Assembly: GCF_013359735.1 (NCBI RefSeq)
Contig: NZ_JABFMX010000024.1
Span: 1-53,738 of the forward strand
Direction of reading: 5' to 3'
Source: Arthrobacter sp. C9C5
GTDB lineage: Bacteria > Actinomycetota > Actinomycetes > Actinomycetales > Micrococcaceae
Length of the DNA stretch: 53,738 nt
Part shown: positions 16,519 through 24,935 of the stretch, piece after piece
How the letters are laid out: every line of letters starts with the position of its first letter
Numbering within the stretch: the first letter of the stretch is position 1
The notes under the pieces: model-generated
The model's input: the letters and a program-made list of their open reading frames with translations, nothing else
What the model was told of the DNA's origin: nothing
Databases searched by the model: none
Position numbers and translations under genes: made by a program

Positions 16519-17253
16519 GTGGTAAGCGAGTCAACCGCAACATCGATCAACCAGCACTTGCATCAGCTCGTGTTGAACAGCGCCGACGTGGAGGAATTCC
16601 TCGGCGAATTAGCCCGGGTCTCGGCGCGCAGCCTTTCCGAGCCCGGCGACGAAGTCCTGTGTGGAATTACGTTGCTCCGGCAACGAAAAGCCGCCACCGT
16701 GGCCAGCAGCAGTGCGGCTGCGCAGGCCATGGACGAAATCCAGTACGGCTTCAGCGACGGCCCCTGTGTGACGGCCTCCCGCGAACAGGAAACGGTCTAC
16801 ATTGCCGACCTGGACGATGAGACGCGCTGGCCGCAGTGCGCCGCAATGGTCCGGGAGCACGGCATGCGCTCCATTCTGGCCGTACCGTTCCTGCTCGACG
16901 GCGAAACCCGGGCCGCGCTGAACCTGTATTCACACCGTCCCGACCGTTTTGACGAACGCGCCCAGGAGCTGGCGAGCATCTTCGTGCGACAGACGACCAT
17001 GGCGCTGGGGCTGGCCGTGCGTTTCGCGCACTTCAGCGAGACGGCCGACAACCTCAAGGCGACGCTGGAGACGCGCACCGCGATCGACGTCGCGGTCGGC
17101 ATCATCATGGCGCAGAACCGGTGCAGCCAGGCCGAGGCCTTCGAGCTGCTAAAGACCGCATCCAGCACACGCAACGTCAAGCTTCACGCCGTCGCCTCCG
17201 CGATCGTTGACGGCCTGGGCCAGGGCCCGACCCGGACCCACTTCGAGGACTAG
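16519..17253 (+). CDS. GAF and ANTAR domain transcription antitermination regulator
   Basis: A 244-residue two-domain regulator. The GAF sensor domain (about residues 20-165) carries FSDGPCVTASREQETVYIADLDDETRWPQ and VPFLLDGETRAALNLYSHRPDRF; the C-terminal ANTAR RNA-binding domain (about 180-235) has LETRTAIDVAVGIIMAQNRCSQAEAFELLKTASSTRNVKLHAVA. ANTAR proteins bind paired hairpins in nascent RNA and prevent termination; the signal bound by GAF is unknown. The GTG at 16519 is chosen because the sequence before it (a Cys/Arg-rich segment) is unlike the family; an AAGGA run lies just before it, somewhat close. A longer ATG start at 16405 cannot be excluded. Confidence 0.82.
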   Translation: MVSESTATSINQHLHQLVLNSADVEEFLGELARVSARSLSEPGDEVLCGITLLRQRKAATVASSSAAAQAMDEIQYGFSDGPCVTASREQETVYIADLDDETRWPQCAAMVREHGMRSILAVPFLLDGETRAALNLYSHRPDRFDERAQELASIFVRQTTMALGLAVRFAHFSETADNLKATLETRTAIDVAVGIIMAQNRCSQAEAFELLKTASSTRNVKLHAVASAIVDGLGQGPTRTHFED

Positions 17254-17266
17254 GCTCCCTGGCCCC

Positions 17267-17950
17267 TCACACCGGGGACGGTGCGCCCGCTTCAGCCAGC
17301 ACGGCGCGGATGGTGCCCTCGTCGGCAAGGATCCGGAAATGGCCGCCGGTATCCAGCTGGACGTTCCGGGCTCCGGGAAGAACGCTGCCCTCCGGGATGT
17401 GCGGATCGAAGAGGCCGTAGACAGAGGTGATGCGTTCGTTGACGCTTTGCTCGCGGGACAGCTGCAAGGTGACCCCGTTGCGCGGCGACAACGCCCGCAG
17501 GCTGGGCAGGAGCATGTACCTCGCGTAGCGGGAACCCAAGAACGGGGAGCACACCGCCACCATCCGGGTGATGCGCCGCGTCTGGTCCAGCAACATCATC
17601 GTGTACTTGCCGATCAGCCCGCCCTTGCTGTGCGCCACAATCATCGTGTCCCTGAGGTCCCGCTGGTGGAGGTAGTCGGCGATCAGTGCCGCCGCCTTCG
17701 GTACCGCGAGCCGGTTGCGCTGCAGCACGGTCACCACGTGCACCGGGTGCCCTGCCTCGTGCAGCTCCCGGATCAGCGGCAGCATAAAGCGCCAGTCCTC
17801 GTAGATGCCGGGGATGACGACAACGGGCCGTCCGGTGCCGCTGAGGAATTCGTCGGGACTGACGCTGGAAACCGCACTGCGCAGCTGCCGGCCGACGGCG
17901 TAGGCATAGTCCCGGGCCCACCAGCCGGCAATCTGGACGAGGGTGCTCAC
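17267..17950 (-). CDS. Alpha/beta hydrolase (lipase/esterase-like)
   Basis: A 227-residue alpha/beta-fold hydrolase. The nucleophile elbow is AHSKGG with S108 and the oxyanion strand is VVVIPGIYEDW. The His of the triad is likely in the C-terminal GGHFRILAD motif. PGAP1/lipase-like folds of this length occur widely in actinobacteria. It overlaps the preceding hydrolase by four bases (ATGA), so the two are made together and might act on related esters. Substrate unknown. Confidence 0.82.
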   Translation of the reverse strand: MSTLVQIAGWWARDYAYAVGRQLRSAVSSVSPDEFLSGTGRPVVVIPGIYEDWRFMLPLIRELHEAGHPVHVVTVLQRNRLAVPKAAALIADYLHQRDLRDTMIVAHSKGGLIGKYTMMLLDQTRRITRMVAVCSPFLGSRYARYMLLPSLRALSPRNGVTLQLSREQSVNERITSVYGLFDPHIPEGSVLPGARNVQLDTGGHFRILADEGTIRAVLAEAGAPSPV

Positions 17951-18747
17951 GCGGTGAATCCTCGCGGCGCTTCGCTTTCATCGGCTGCGATGCCGGCGAA
18001 GGCGAGGATGGAGCCGGCAACCTCGACGGCGCGGTTGTGCTGGACCACGTGCCCGGTACCCCCGATTTCCAGGAACTGTGCGGTGGCTGCCCGGGCGGCA
18101 AGGCGCCGGCACCAGTCCACCGGGGCCACCGGGTCGTTCGCGCCCCGCAGCACGAGGACGGGGGCGCTCACGGCGCCGATCCGCTCCTCGAGGCGGTAGT
18201 CCATCATGATCCGCAGGTTCTTCAGGTACCAGCCCGGTCCGCAGCGGAGGTAATCGGTGAAAACCAGGGCGTTGGAGGACGGGCTCTCGAAGAAGAGGCA
18301 GTCGCGGCCCAGCGCCAGGGCCTGTTGCGCCACGGTCGGCCGTTGGTCATTGACCACCGGACCCATCAGCACCACATGGGGTATCCGCTGCGGCTGCTGC
18401 AGGGCGGCTTCCACCGCGAACTGGGTACCCATCGAGTGCCCCACCACCACGAACTCCAGCACTCCAAGCTGCTCGAGCGCGCCAAGGAGGTAGGTGGCCT
18501 GCTCCGCAACGGTGAGCGTGTGCTCCGGCGTGGGCGTGGCTCCGAAGCCCGGCAAATCGATCGAGAACGTGTCGACGGAGTCAGCCAGCAGCCCGTGCAG
18601 GCGGCGCAGGTAGCGGTGCGAGGCCCCGATCCCGTGGAGAAGCACGACGGCGGGTGCAGCCGCCTCCGCTCCGGCCGGCCGCCGGGAGGCAAAGACGTGG
18701 CCCAGATGGCCAGCGGCCTCGACCTCGATCCGCACGGGCCTGCTCAT
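17947..18747 (-). CDS. Alpha/beta hydrolase
   Basis: A 266-residue classic alpha/beta hydrolase with LLHGIG oxyanion loop, nucleophile S105 in GHSMG, an acid at GANDPVAP and histidine in GTGHVVQ, so the catalytic triad is complete. This is the pattern of small esterases, meta-cleavage hydrolases and haloperoxidase-like enzymes. It starts the two-gene hydrolase operon and is translationally coupled to the smaller hydrolase. No other enzyme of a pathway lies beside it, so the substrate cannot be inferred. Confidence 0.85.
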   Translation of the reverse strand: MSRPVRIEVEAAGHLGHVFASRRPAGAEAAAPAVVLLHGIGASHRYLRRLHGLLADSVDTFSIDLPGFGATPTPEHTLTVAEQATYLLGALEQLGVLEFVVVGHSMGTQFAVEAALQQPQRIPHVVLMGPVVNDQRPTVAQQALALGRDCLFFESPSSNALVFTDYLRCGPGWYLKNLRIMMDYRLEERIGAVSAPVLVLRGANDPVAPVDWCRRLAARAATAQFLEIGGTGHVVQHNRAVEVAGSILAFAGIAADESEAPRGFTA

Positions 18748-18820
18748 GGTGGGTCTCGTTTCTGTTCAGTGTCTAGTAAGCATACTGACAGATGCTGGGG
18801 GCGGGCCGGACGCCCCGGAC

Positions 18821-18896
18821 CCATTTCGACGGTTCCCTGCCGGCCCATAGCGCGGGAACGTCGTGTGCGCGGGGAACCGTCGAAACGGCGAAATGG
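18821..18896. repeat. Palindromic repeat element, copy A
   Basis: Long imperfect hairpin: CGACGGTTCCC (18827-18837) pairs with GGGAACCGTCG (18872-18882), and CCATTT (18821-18826) with AAATGG (18891-18896) around an eight-base bulge. Two blocks match copy B at 32218-32290: 18828-18843 (15 of 16 bases) and 18873-18890 (17 of 18). It lies in the gap between a minus-strand cupin gene and a minus-strand hydrolase gene, so it may also end transcripts. Confidence 0.6.
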
Positions 18897-18907
18897 GGCT
18901 GGCGCCG

Positions 18908-19255
18908 CTAGCTGGGCGCGGGACCGAGGGGCTCTTCAGCGCTTTCCCGCCCCGGGGCAGCCTCTTTGAGCTCGACGAAGATTGTGTGCGTCTCCGTGTC
19001 GCCCGTGTTCTCGCCCGAGTGGGACTGCGCGGGCAGCCAGCGCGCCAGCCCGGAGGGAAGTTCGACGTCGGCCTCCCGGCCGTGGGCCGAGAGCCGGCGG
19101 CGGAAGCTGCTGAGCGTGATCATCACGCTGTCGGGATGCGAATGCTCGACGGTCTTTTCCCCGGGCTGGTCCGTGTATTCCAGCACGCGCACCCGTTCAT
19201 TCTCGAATACCACCCGGTATAAGCCCGGGTTCGTCGCCACCGGATCCTGGTCCAT
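18908..19255 (-). CDS. Small cupin-fold protein
   Basis: A 115-residue single cupin barrel. Histidines in EHSHPDSVMITLSSFRRRL and AQSHSGENTGDTETHTIFVEL provide likely metal-binding positions. It resembles short cytoplasmic cupins that bind a metal and a small acid, but no pathway is visible. A DosR-like palindrome (GGGACTAGAGTCTC on its strand) sits just before its start codon. It has a short acidic, proline-ending tail. Confidence 0.78.
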   Translation of the reverse strand: MDQDPVATNPGLYRVVFENERVRVLEYTDQPGEKTVEHSHPDSVMITLSSFRRRLSAHGREADVELPSGLARWLPAQSHSGENTGDTETHTIFVELKEAAPGRESAEEPLGPAPS

Positions 19256-19258
19256 GGC

Positions 19259-19272
19259 GAGACTCTAGTCCC
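19259..19272. promoter_or_regulatory. DevR/DosR-like palindrome before the cupin gene
   Basis: GAGACTCTAGTCCC matches 12 of 14 positions of the DosR core GGGACTWWAGTCCC and is a near-palindrome. It sits 3 bases upstream of the cupin ATG on the minus strand. Together with the site before the stress-protein gene it hints at a shared oxygen/redox regulon. The match was made by eye. Confidence 0.35.
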
Positions 19273-19393
19273 GGCGAACGTGGCGCGCCAGAGCGTGCTG
19301 CGGCCGGCCTGTACGCCGGTGCGGCGCCCCCTGTAACTTGGGGTGGGAGATCGCGGGGTGGAAGTCCCGCGCAGGCCAGCATCGGAGGACCGC

Positions 19394-19642
19394 ATGAGCA
19401 ACAAGCCGATCGAACCGGAAGACATTGTGAGCGACGGGGTGCACGAGGGCGGAAAGCCCGTCCCCCGCGAAGGCGGGACCGCGCACGGTGCGGAGACCCC
19501 GTCGGACGTAGCAGAGGGCCAGGCATCGGAAGGCCACGCACCCGGAGAAGGCGACACGCACAAGGTGCCGGGTCCGGCTGAGGAGCAGGACGAAAAGGCT
19601 GCGGACGACCGCGGCCTCACTACCGACACCAGCCCGGACTAG
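19394..19642 (+). CDS. Small acidic disordered protein
   Basis: An 82-residue protein dominated by Asp, Glu, Gly, Pro and Ala with no hydrophobic core, so it is likely disordered. The ATG at 19394 has a good Shine-Dalgarno (GGAGG, 19384-19388). Motifs such as EGGKPVPREGG and DDRGLTTDTSPD have no assigned function. It lies between a cupin and a VOC gene in the stress-like island. Similar short hydrophilic proteins in Arthrobacter are usually annotated as hypothetical. Confidence 0.65.
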   Translation: MSNKPIEPEDIVSDGVHEGGKPVPREGGTAHGAETPSDVAEGQASEGHAPGEGDTHKVPGPAEEQDEKAADDRGLTTDTSPD

Positions 19643-19708
19643 GACAACTGGCGGAATCACGGAATGCCGGGCCTCACTCACACGGCGAGGCCCGGCTGCG
19701 GAGGCTCG

Positions 19709-20122
19709 CTAGCGGGCGGCGGGCGCGATGTTGACGAGCCAGTCCACCCCGTACTTGTCCTTGCACATGCCGAAGGTGTCCCCCCACGGGGCCTTCTCCA
19801 GCGGCATCGTCACGGTGCCGCCGTCGGACAGCTTGTCCCAGTAGCCTCGCAATTCGGCCTCGTCGGTGCCGCTGAGGGACACCGAGAAGTTGTTGCCGGG
19901 GGTGTAGTCCATGCTGTTCGGGGTGTCGGCGCCCATCAGCACCAGCCCCTTCTCGCCGGTCAGCATGGCGTGCATGATCTTGTCCTGCTCGGCCGGGTCC
20001 TCGCTGGCCTGGAACTCGGCGAAGGTGCTCATATTCAGCTCCCCGCCAAACACGGACTGGTAAAAGGTCATGGCCTCCCGCGCGTTGTCGCGGAAGCCAA
20101 GGTAGGGGTTGAGCGTGCTCAT
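19709..20122 (-). CDS. VOC-superfamily protein (PhnB-like)
   Basis: A 137-residue PhnB-like protein of the vicinal oxygen chelate (glyoxalase/bleomycin-resistance) fold. The two beta-alpha-beta-beta-beta modules are indicated by LNPYLGFRDNAREAMTFYQSVFGGEL and the C-terminal PWGDTFGMCKDKYGVDWLVNI. The ATG at 20122 with an AAGGAG ribosome site is the natural family start; the open frame extends further upstream. These proteins bind a metal or small molecule; the role here is unknown. Confidence 0.88.
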   Translation of the reverse strand: MSTLNPYLGFRDNAREAMTFYQSVFGGELNMSTFAEFQASEDPAEQDKIMHAMLTGEKGLVLMGADTPNSMDYTPGNNFSVSLSGTDEAELRGYWDKLSDGGTVTMPLEKAPWGDTFGMCKDKYGVDWLVNIAPAAR

Positions 20123-20151
20123 ATCCGGGACTCCTTGGTAGCGGGTGGCGG

Positions 20152-20181
20152 CGGTGCGGGCGAAGGGAAACGCCCGCACCG
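20152..20181. terminator. Hairpin upstream of the VOC gene
   Basis: An 11-base perfect stem, 20152-20162 with 20171-20181, and an eight-base loop (AAGGGAAA). It could end the DJ-1/PfpI transcript or sit in the leader of the VOC mRNA, both on the minus strand. No U-run follows. Confidence 0.4.
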
Positions 20182-20265
20182 GCGCAGCGTACAGGCATAT
20201 CCTGCCCGAAACCGGACACACTTCATAGGGCCCGCTTCAGCGGGGCCGCTCCCGACGGCGGCCGC

Positions 20266-20832
20266 CTAGGCGGTCTGGCCGGCGTGCTCCCCTTCGGCGA
20301 TTTCTTCGAGCAGCTTGTCGTTGAACGCCGGCAGATCGTCCGGGTTCCGGCTCGTCACGAGGCCCTGGTCCACCACCACTTCCTCATCCGTCCAGTTGGC
20401 GCCCGCATTCTTCAGGTCGGTCTGGAGCGTGTGGTAGGAGGTCAGGTTCCGTCCGCTCACCACTCCGGCGTCGATCAGCAACCAGGGGCCGTGGCAGATC
20501 GAGGCCACCGGCTTGTGCTGTTCAAAGAAGCCGCGGGCAAAGGCTTGGGCACCCTTGTCCACCCGGAGGTGGTCGGCGTTCACGACGCCGCCGGGAATCA
20601 CGAGGGCATGGAAGTCGGAGGCGTTGGCCTGGTCGACGGTGAGGTCGACGTCGAAGGTCTCACCCTTTTCCGTGCCGTCATAGCCCTGTAGTTTTCCGCT
20701 CTTGGGCGCCACGAGGGTGGGCTCGCCGCCCGCGTCCTTGACCGCGTTCCACGGGCTGGTCAGCTCGATCTGCTCGACGCCGTCCGTCAGCAGAAACGCG
20801 ACCTTCTTGCCTGCAATGTTGTGTTCCGACAT
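20266..20832 (-). CDS. DJ-1/PfpI-family protein
   Basis: A 188-residue DJ-1/PfpI fold protein with catalytic-type Cys113-His114 in SICHGPW and Glu20 in LLTDGVEQIE, the usual DJ-1/PfpI trio. Members act as proteases, deglycases or stress chaperones; the specific activity is uncertain. The ATG at 20832 with GGAGGA is chosen; upstream in-frame sequence lacks family similarity. It fits the stress-related neighbourhood. Confidence 0.92.
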   Translation of the reverse strand: MSEHNIAGKKVAFLLTDGVEQIELTSPWNAVKDAGGEPTLVAPKSGKLQGYDGTEKGETFDVDLTVDQANASDFHALVIPGGVVNADHLRVDKGAQAFARGFFEQHKPVASICHGPWLLIDAGVVSGRNLTSYHTLQTDLKNAGANWTDEEVVVDQGLVTSRNPDDLPAFNDKLLEEIAEGEHAGQTA

Positions 20833-21064
20833 GTGTCCTCCTCTAGCCAGCGCGAGGGTCCAGCAGCCGTTCGGCCGTTCATGTCCCACGCGGAGAGATT
20901 GGTGCCTTACCCAGTCAACTCTAGGAAACAGGGAAATAATAAGCAAGCTGACTATGTGGTGGATTTGGCGGGGTCCGCCCACTGGGAGCCCTCTGGTCAC
21001 GACGCACGTCCGTGATTACGCTGGCGTATATCCACAGCTTCAGGACCGCAGGAAGTAGGACACC

Positions 21065-21316
21065 ATGGACGAACGGGATATTCTCCAGCGCATCACCGCC
21101 CTTGTGGACGAGGAACGTGAGCTCCGGGAACAGGCCGAGTCCGCGAGCGCCGACCACGACCACGTTCCGGACCGGCTGCGGCTCAGGCAGCTCGAAGAGG
21201 ACCTCGACCAGTGCTGGGACCTGCTGCGTCAACGGCGGGCCAAGAGGCAATACGGCGAGAATCCCGACGATGCGGAGGCCCGTCCGGTCACGCAGGTCGA
21301 GGGCTACAACGGCTAG
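21065..21316 (+). CDS. DUF2630 family protein
   Basis: An 83-residue mostly helical, charged protein matching DUF2630: short N-terminal helix DERDILQRITALVDEERELR, then RLRQLEEDLDQCWDLLRQRRAKRQYGENPDDA and C-terminal VTQVEGYNG. The family is restricted to actinobacteria and relatives and has no known function. Its start is preceded by GGAAGTAGG. It is divergent from the DJ-1/PfpI gene. Confidence 0.9.
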   Translation: MDERDILQRITALVDEERELREQAESASADHDHVPDRLRLRQLEEDLDQCWDLLRQRRAKRQYGENPDDAEARPVTQVEGYNG

Positions 21317-21403
21317 TCCCCACAGCCCCGGTTCCCGGCGGCGTCGCCTCGTCGAACCCCGGTTACCCCGCGGAGGTCGCGGCAGCCCCCGCCGACTCCC
21401 CGC

Positions 21404-22105
21404 CTACTTGAGCAGGTCGACGTCGGACACCATGTCGATGTGGGCCATCATGGCTTCGGCGGCACCTGCGGCATCCTTCGCCCGGATGGCATCCGCAATT
21501 TTCCGGTGTGAAGCAATGGACTGCTCGGGACGCCCCGGCTGCCCGAGGGATTCGAGCCGGGTTTCCAGGATCATTTCGGCAATGAAGGCCATCAGCTGGC
21601 CCAGCACCGCAGAGTGGGCGGCGGCCGTGACGGCCTGATGGAAGAGTTCATCACCCCGCGCGCCCTTTGAGCCCGCGGCCACCTCCTCGGCCATCACGTC
21701 AATGGCCGCGTCAATCGCCTGCATGTCCTGGTCCGTCCGCCGCGCGGCCGCCAGTTCGGCGAGCTTGACCTCCAGGGTGCTGCGGGCCTCGACGATCTCG
21801 GGAAGCCTGCTGCGGTGTTCGCGCAGGCCCTTGATCACCGCGGGGACGTTGGGGCGGTAGACCAGGACGGCTCCGGTGCCGTGCTGGACGTCAATCACGC
21901 CAAGCACCTCCAGCGCCACGAGCGCCTGGGCCAGCGTGGCGCGGGAGACCCCGAGCCGTTCGGCCAGGTCCCGCTCGGCGGGCAGGAGGTCGCCCGGGCC
22001 CAGCTGGGCCGACTCGATGAAGTCCAGGAGCTGCGCCACGAGCTGCTCGTACAGACGCGGCCTGGACACACGGGAAAGCTCCGGGACCTCAGACTTCTTT
22101 GCCAT
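21404..22105 (-). CDS. FadR-subfamily GntR regulator of the dicarboxylate/malonate cluster
   Basis: A 233-residue GntR/FadR-type regulator with an N-terminal winged helix-turn-helix (LLPAERDLAERLGVSRATLAQALVALEVLGVIDVQHGTG) and a helical FCD effector domain ending DMVSDVDLLK. The ATG at 22105 is chosen because GGGAGG lies nine bases before it; a more upstream ATG at 22114 abuts that ribosome site. It is divergent from the MatC-like carrier operon. In rhizobial mat operons a FadR/GntR regulator (MatR) responds to malonate; by context this gene probably does the same for this operon's substrate. Confidence 0.88.
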   Translation of the reverse strand: MAKKSEVPELSRVSRPRLYEQLVAQLLDFIESAQLGPGDLLPAERDLAERLGVSRATLAQALVALEVLGVIDVQHGTGAVLVYRPNVPAVIKGLREHRSRLPEIVEARSTLEVKLAELAAARRTDQDMQAIDAAIDVMAEEVAAGSKGARGDELFHQAVTAAAHSAVLGQLMAFIAEMILETRLESLGQPGRPEQSIASHRKIADAIRAKDAAGAAEAMMAHIDMVSDVDLLK

Positions 22106-22156
22106 CTTGAACATCCTCCCGACGTAGCGACGCTCCCATCCTATCCCGGAGGCGTA

Positions 22157-22196
22157 TTGACAAACTCACCTACTGTCTAAGAGGCTAGGCCAGTAG
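22157..22196 (+). promoter_or_regulatory. Candidate promoter/operator of the carrier-CoA-transferase operon
   Basis: A TTGACA -35 box (22157-22162) lies before an inverted repeat CTACTG (22170-22175) / CAGTAG (22191-22196). A weak TAAGAG -10 at 22178-22183 gives a short 15-base spacer. The inverted repeat is a reasonable FadR-type operator. The arrangement suggests repression by the divergent regulator. Confidence 0.4.
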
Positions 22197-22237
22197 TCCT
22201 GTAATCCACGTCACACTATTCCCCCGGAGGAACAAAG

Positions 22238-23629
22238 ATGTCCGCTCCCGTGCTTTCCATCATCGTCTTGGCGGTGATGTTCCTGCTGGCCACGGTGTTG
22301 CCCCTCAACATGGGTGCGCTGGCCTTCGTCGGCGCCTTCCTGCTTGGCTCGGTTTTCCTCGGCATGTCCACCAACGACATCCTGGCCAACTTCCCCGGCG
22401 GGCTGTTCCTGACGATCGTCGGCGTGACCTATCTCTTCGCCATCGCGCAGAACAACGGCACCATCGACCTTCTGGTCCGGGGCGCCGTGCGGATGGTGGG
22501 CAGCAAGGTCGCCCTCATTCCATGGGTCATGTTCGCCATCACCGCACTGATCACCGCCGTCGGCGCACTCTCCCCGGCCGCCGTCGCCATCATCGCGCCG
22601 ATCGCCCTGAGCTTCGCCGCGAAGCACAAGATCAACCCGCTGATGATGGGCATGATGGTGATCCACGGCGCCCAGGCAGGCGGATTCTCCCCGATCGCCG
22701 TCTACGGCGTCACGGTCAACGGCATCATCGCCAAGACGGACCTTGCGGCGAGCCCGATGGCTATCTTCCTGGCGAGCTTCTTCTTCAACCTCGTCATCGC
22801 GCTCGTGCTGTTCATTGTCCTTGGCGGCAACAAGCTGCTCTCCTCCAAGACCGGCCGGCTCATCGAGCAGGCGGCCGAGACCCGCATGAAGGTCAGCGTC
22901 GGCGCCCGCGCGGCCGGCGTCACCCTGCAGGGCTCCGGTTCTGACATCTCCCCCGCCAGCGTGTCCGCCAAGGGCAGCAGCGCGGATTCGGCTACCGACA
23001 GTACCGCCACCACCTCTGCCGGTGCCCGGGCGACCGTACCGCAGCTCATCACCGTCCTCGGCCTGATCGCGCTGGCCGTGATCTCACTCGGGTTCAAGGT
23101 CGACGTCGGATTCGTCTCCATCACCATCGCCATCATCCTGGCCCTGGTCTCACCCGAGGCCCAGAAGGGGGCAGTGAACAAGATCAGCTGGTCCACCGTC
23201 CTGCTCATCTGCGGCATGCTGACCTTCGTCGGCGTGCTCGAAGAGGCCGGCACCATCAAGTTCGTCTCCAACAGCGTCGCCGACCTTGGGATGCCCCTGC
23301 TCGCGGCCCTGCTGATCTGCTACATCGGCGGCATCGTCTCCGCCTTCGCGTCCTCCACCGCCATCCTGGCCGCCCTCATCCCGCTGGCAGTCCCGTTCCT
23401 GGCCAGCGGTGAAATCGGCGCCATCGGCGTCATCGCCGCGCTCGCCGTCTCCTCCACGATCGTGGACGTCTCGCCGTTCTCCACCAACGGCGCCCTGGTC
23501 CTGGCCAACGCTCCGGAGGACGTGGACAAGGACAAGTTCTACAAGCAGATCCTCGCCTACAGCGGCATTGTCGTCGTCGCCGGGCCGGCCATCGCCTGGC
23601 TTGTCATGGTAGTCCCCGGCTGGATGTAG
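22238..23629 (+). CDS. MatC-like dicarboxylate carrier
   Basis: A 463-residue carrier of the MatC/SLC13-type group with about 11-12 membrane segments and the twin re-entrant motifs typical of ion-transporter-superfamily carriers (GALSPAAVAIIAPIALSFAAKHKINP and STIVDVSPFSTNGALVLA). A hydrophilic serine/alanine-rich loop sits in the middle (about residues 220-265). MatC proteins import malonate or other C3-C4 dicarboxylates. It is the first gene of an operon with a CoA-transferase and a carboxyltransferase fusion; a strong ribosome site (GGAGG) precedes it. The exact substrate is inferred from those neighbours. Confidence 0.87.
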   Translation: MSAPVLSIIVLAVMFLLATVLPLNMGALAFVGAFLLGSVFLGMSTNDILANFPGGLFLTIVGVTYLFAIAQNNGTIDLLVRGAVRMVGSKVALIPWVMFAITALITAVGALSPAAVAIIAPIALSFAAKHKINPLMMGMMVIHGAQAGGFSPIAVYGVTVNGIIAKTDLAASPMAIFLASFFFNLVIALVLFIVLGGNKLLSSKTGRLIEQAAETRMKVSVGARAAGVTLQGSGSDISPASVSAKGSSADSATDSTATTSAGARATVPQLITVLGLIALAVISLGFKVDVGFVSITIAIILALVSPEAQKGAVNKISWSTVLLICGMLTFVGVLEEAGTIKFVSNSVADLGMPLLAALLICYIGGIVSAFASSTAILAALIPLAVPFLASGEIGAIGVIAALAVSSTIVDVSPFSTNGALVLANAPEDVDKDKFYKQILAYSGIVVVAGPAIAWLVMVVPGWM

Positions 23630-23692
23630 CTGCCCCCGGCCGACGACGGCGCACACACCGCACACCCTGGAACTGAAAGAAAAGGATCGATT

Positions 23693-24934
23693 ATGAGCAA
23701 GGAATCCGACCTCCCCAACGCGGGCCCGCTGGCCGGCTACCTCGTGGTGGACCTCAGCCGTGCCCTTGCCGGCCCGCACGCCGGGATGATGCTGGCGGAT
23801 CTCGGCGCTCGGGTAATCAAGGTTGAAAACCCCGGGACGGGGGACGACACCCGCGGCTGGGGACCGCCCTTCGTAGGCCCCGAGGACGACCCGCAGGCCA
23901 CGTACTTCCTGTCCTGCAACCGCAACAAGGAGTCCATCGCCCTGGATTTGAAGAGCGACGACGGGCGCCAGATCCTGCGGGAACTGCTCACGAAGGCCGA
24001 CGTCGTGGTGGAGAACTTCCGCCCCGGCGTGCTGGACCGGCTCGGATTCTCGACGGCGGAAATGCATGCGTTGAACCCGGCACTCGTGATCCTGTCGATC
24101 ACCGGCTTTGGGCATGACGGGCCGGAGGCCGCCCGCAGCGGCTACGACCAGATCCTTCAGGGTGAGGCCGGGCTGATGTCCCTCACCGGTTCCGGGCCGG
24201 ACGATCCGCAGCGGGTGGGGGTGCCGATCGCTGACCTGCTCTCCGGGATGTATGGGGCGTTTGGCACCCTCGCCGCATTGCTGCAGCGCGAACGGACGGG
24301 CAAGGGGCAGATCGTCCGGACCTCCCTGCTTTCGGCCCTGATCGGGGTGCATGCGTTCCAGGGCACGCGGCAGACCGTGGCCGGGGACCTGCCGCAGGCA
24401 CAGGGTAACCACCACCCATCCATCGCCCCCTACGGGCTGTTCCATTGCCGCCAGGGCAAGGTGCAGATCAGTGTGGGCAGCGAGAAGCTGTGGAAGAGCT
24501 TCGCCGGCGCGTTCGGGATCGACACCACCCGGCCGGAGTTCGCCACCAACGCTGACCGGGTGCGCAACCGCGAAAAAGTCATTGAGGCGGTGGAGGACGC
24601 CTTTGCCGACTTCGAAGCCGAGCCCTTGCTGGCCAAGCTGAACGAGGTGGGCATCCCTGCCGGAAAGGTGCGGACCCTGGACGAGGTCTACGAGTGGGAG
24701 CAGGTCCATTCGCAGGGCCTGGTAATCGACGTCGACCACCAGGTCCTGGGAAAAATCAGCCTGCCCGGCCCCCCGCTGCGGTTCTTCGAGCAGGGCGACG
24801 CACGGGAGACCACCCTGACATCGCACAGCGCCCCACCCTTGCTGGACCAGGACGGAGGCCGCATCCGCCGCTGGCTGGAGAGCGCCACGGGCGTCCCTAC
24901 GGCGGCCGGCGCCCAGCGCCACGGCGGTCGCTGA
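23693..24934 (+). CDS. Class III (CaiB/BaiF) CoA-transferase
   Basis: A 413-residue class III CoA-transferase. The catalytic aspartate is D181 in VPIADLLSG, and the family's N-terminal VVDLSRALAGPHAGMMLADLGARVIKVE and internal GYDQILQGEAGLMSLTG segments are all present. It moves CoA between two carboxylic acids via an aspartyl-CoA anhydride. With a MatC-like carrier upstream and a carboxyltransferase directly downstream (one base apart), it likely activates the imported acid, possibly malonate, at the expense of another acyl-CoA. Acceptor and donor are inferred; the fold is certain. An AAAAGGA ribosome site precedes the ATG. Confidence 0.9.
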   Translation: MSKESDLPNAGPLAGYLVVDLSRALAGPHAGMMLADLGARVIKVENPGTGDDTRGWGPPFVGPEDDPQATYFLSCNRNKESIALDLKSDDGRQILRELLTKADVVVENFRPGVLDRLGFSTAEMHALNPALVILSITGFGHDGPEAARSGYDQILQGEAGLMSLTGSGPDDPQRVGVPIADLLSGMYGAFGTLAALLQRERTGKGQIVRTSLLSALIGVHAFQGTRQTVAGDLPQAQGNHHPSIAPYGLFHCRQGKVQISVGSEKLWKSFAGAFGIDTTRPEFATNADRVRNREKVIEAVEDAFADFEAEPLLAKLNEVGIPAGKVRTLDEVYEWEQVHSQGLVIDVDHQVLGKISLPGPPLRFFEQGDARETTLTSHSAPPLLDQDGGRIRRWLESATGVPTAAGAQRHGGR

Positions 24935-24935
24935 C

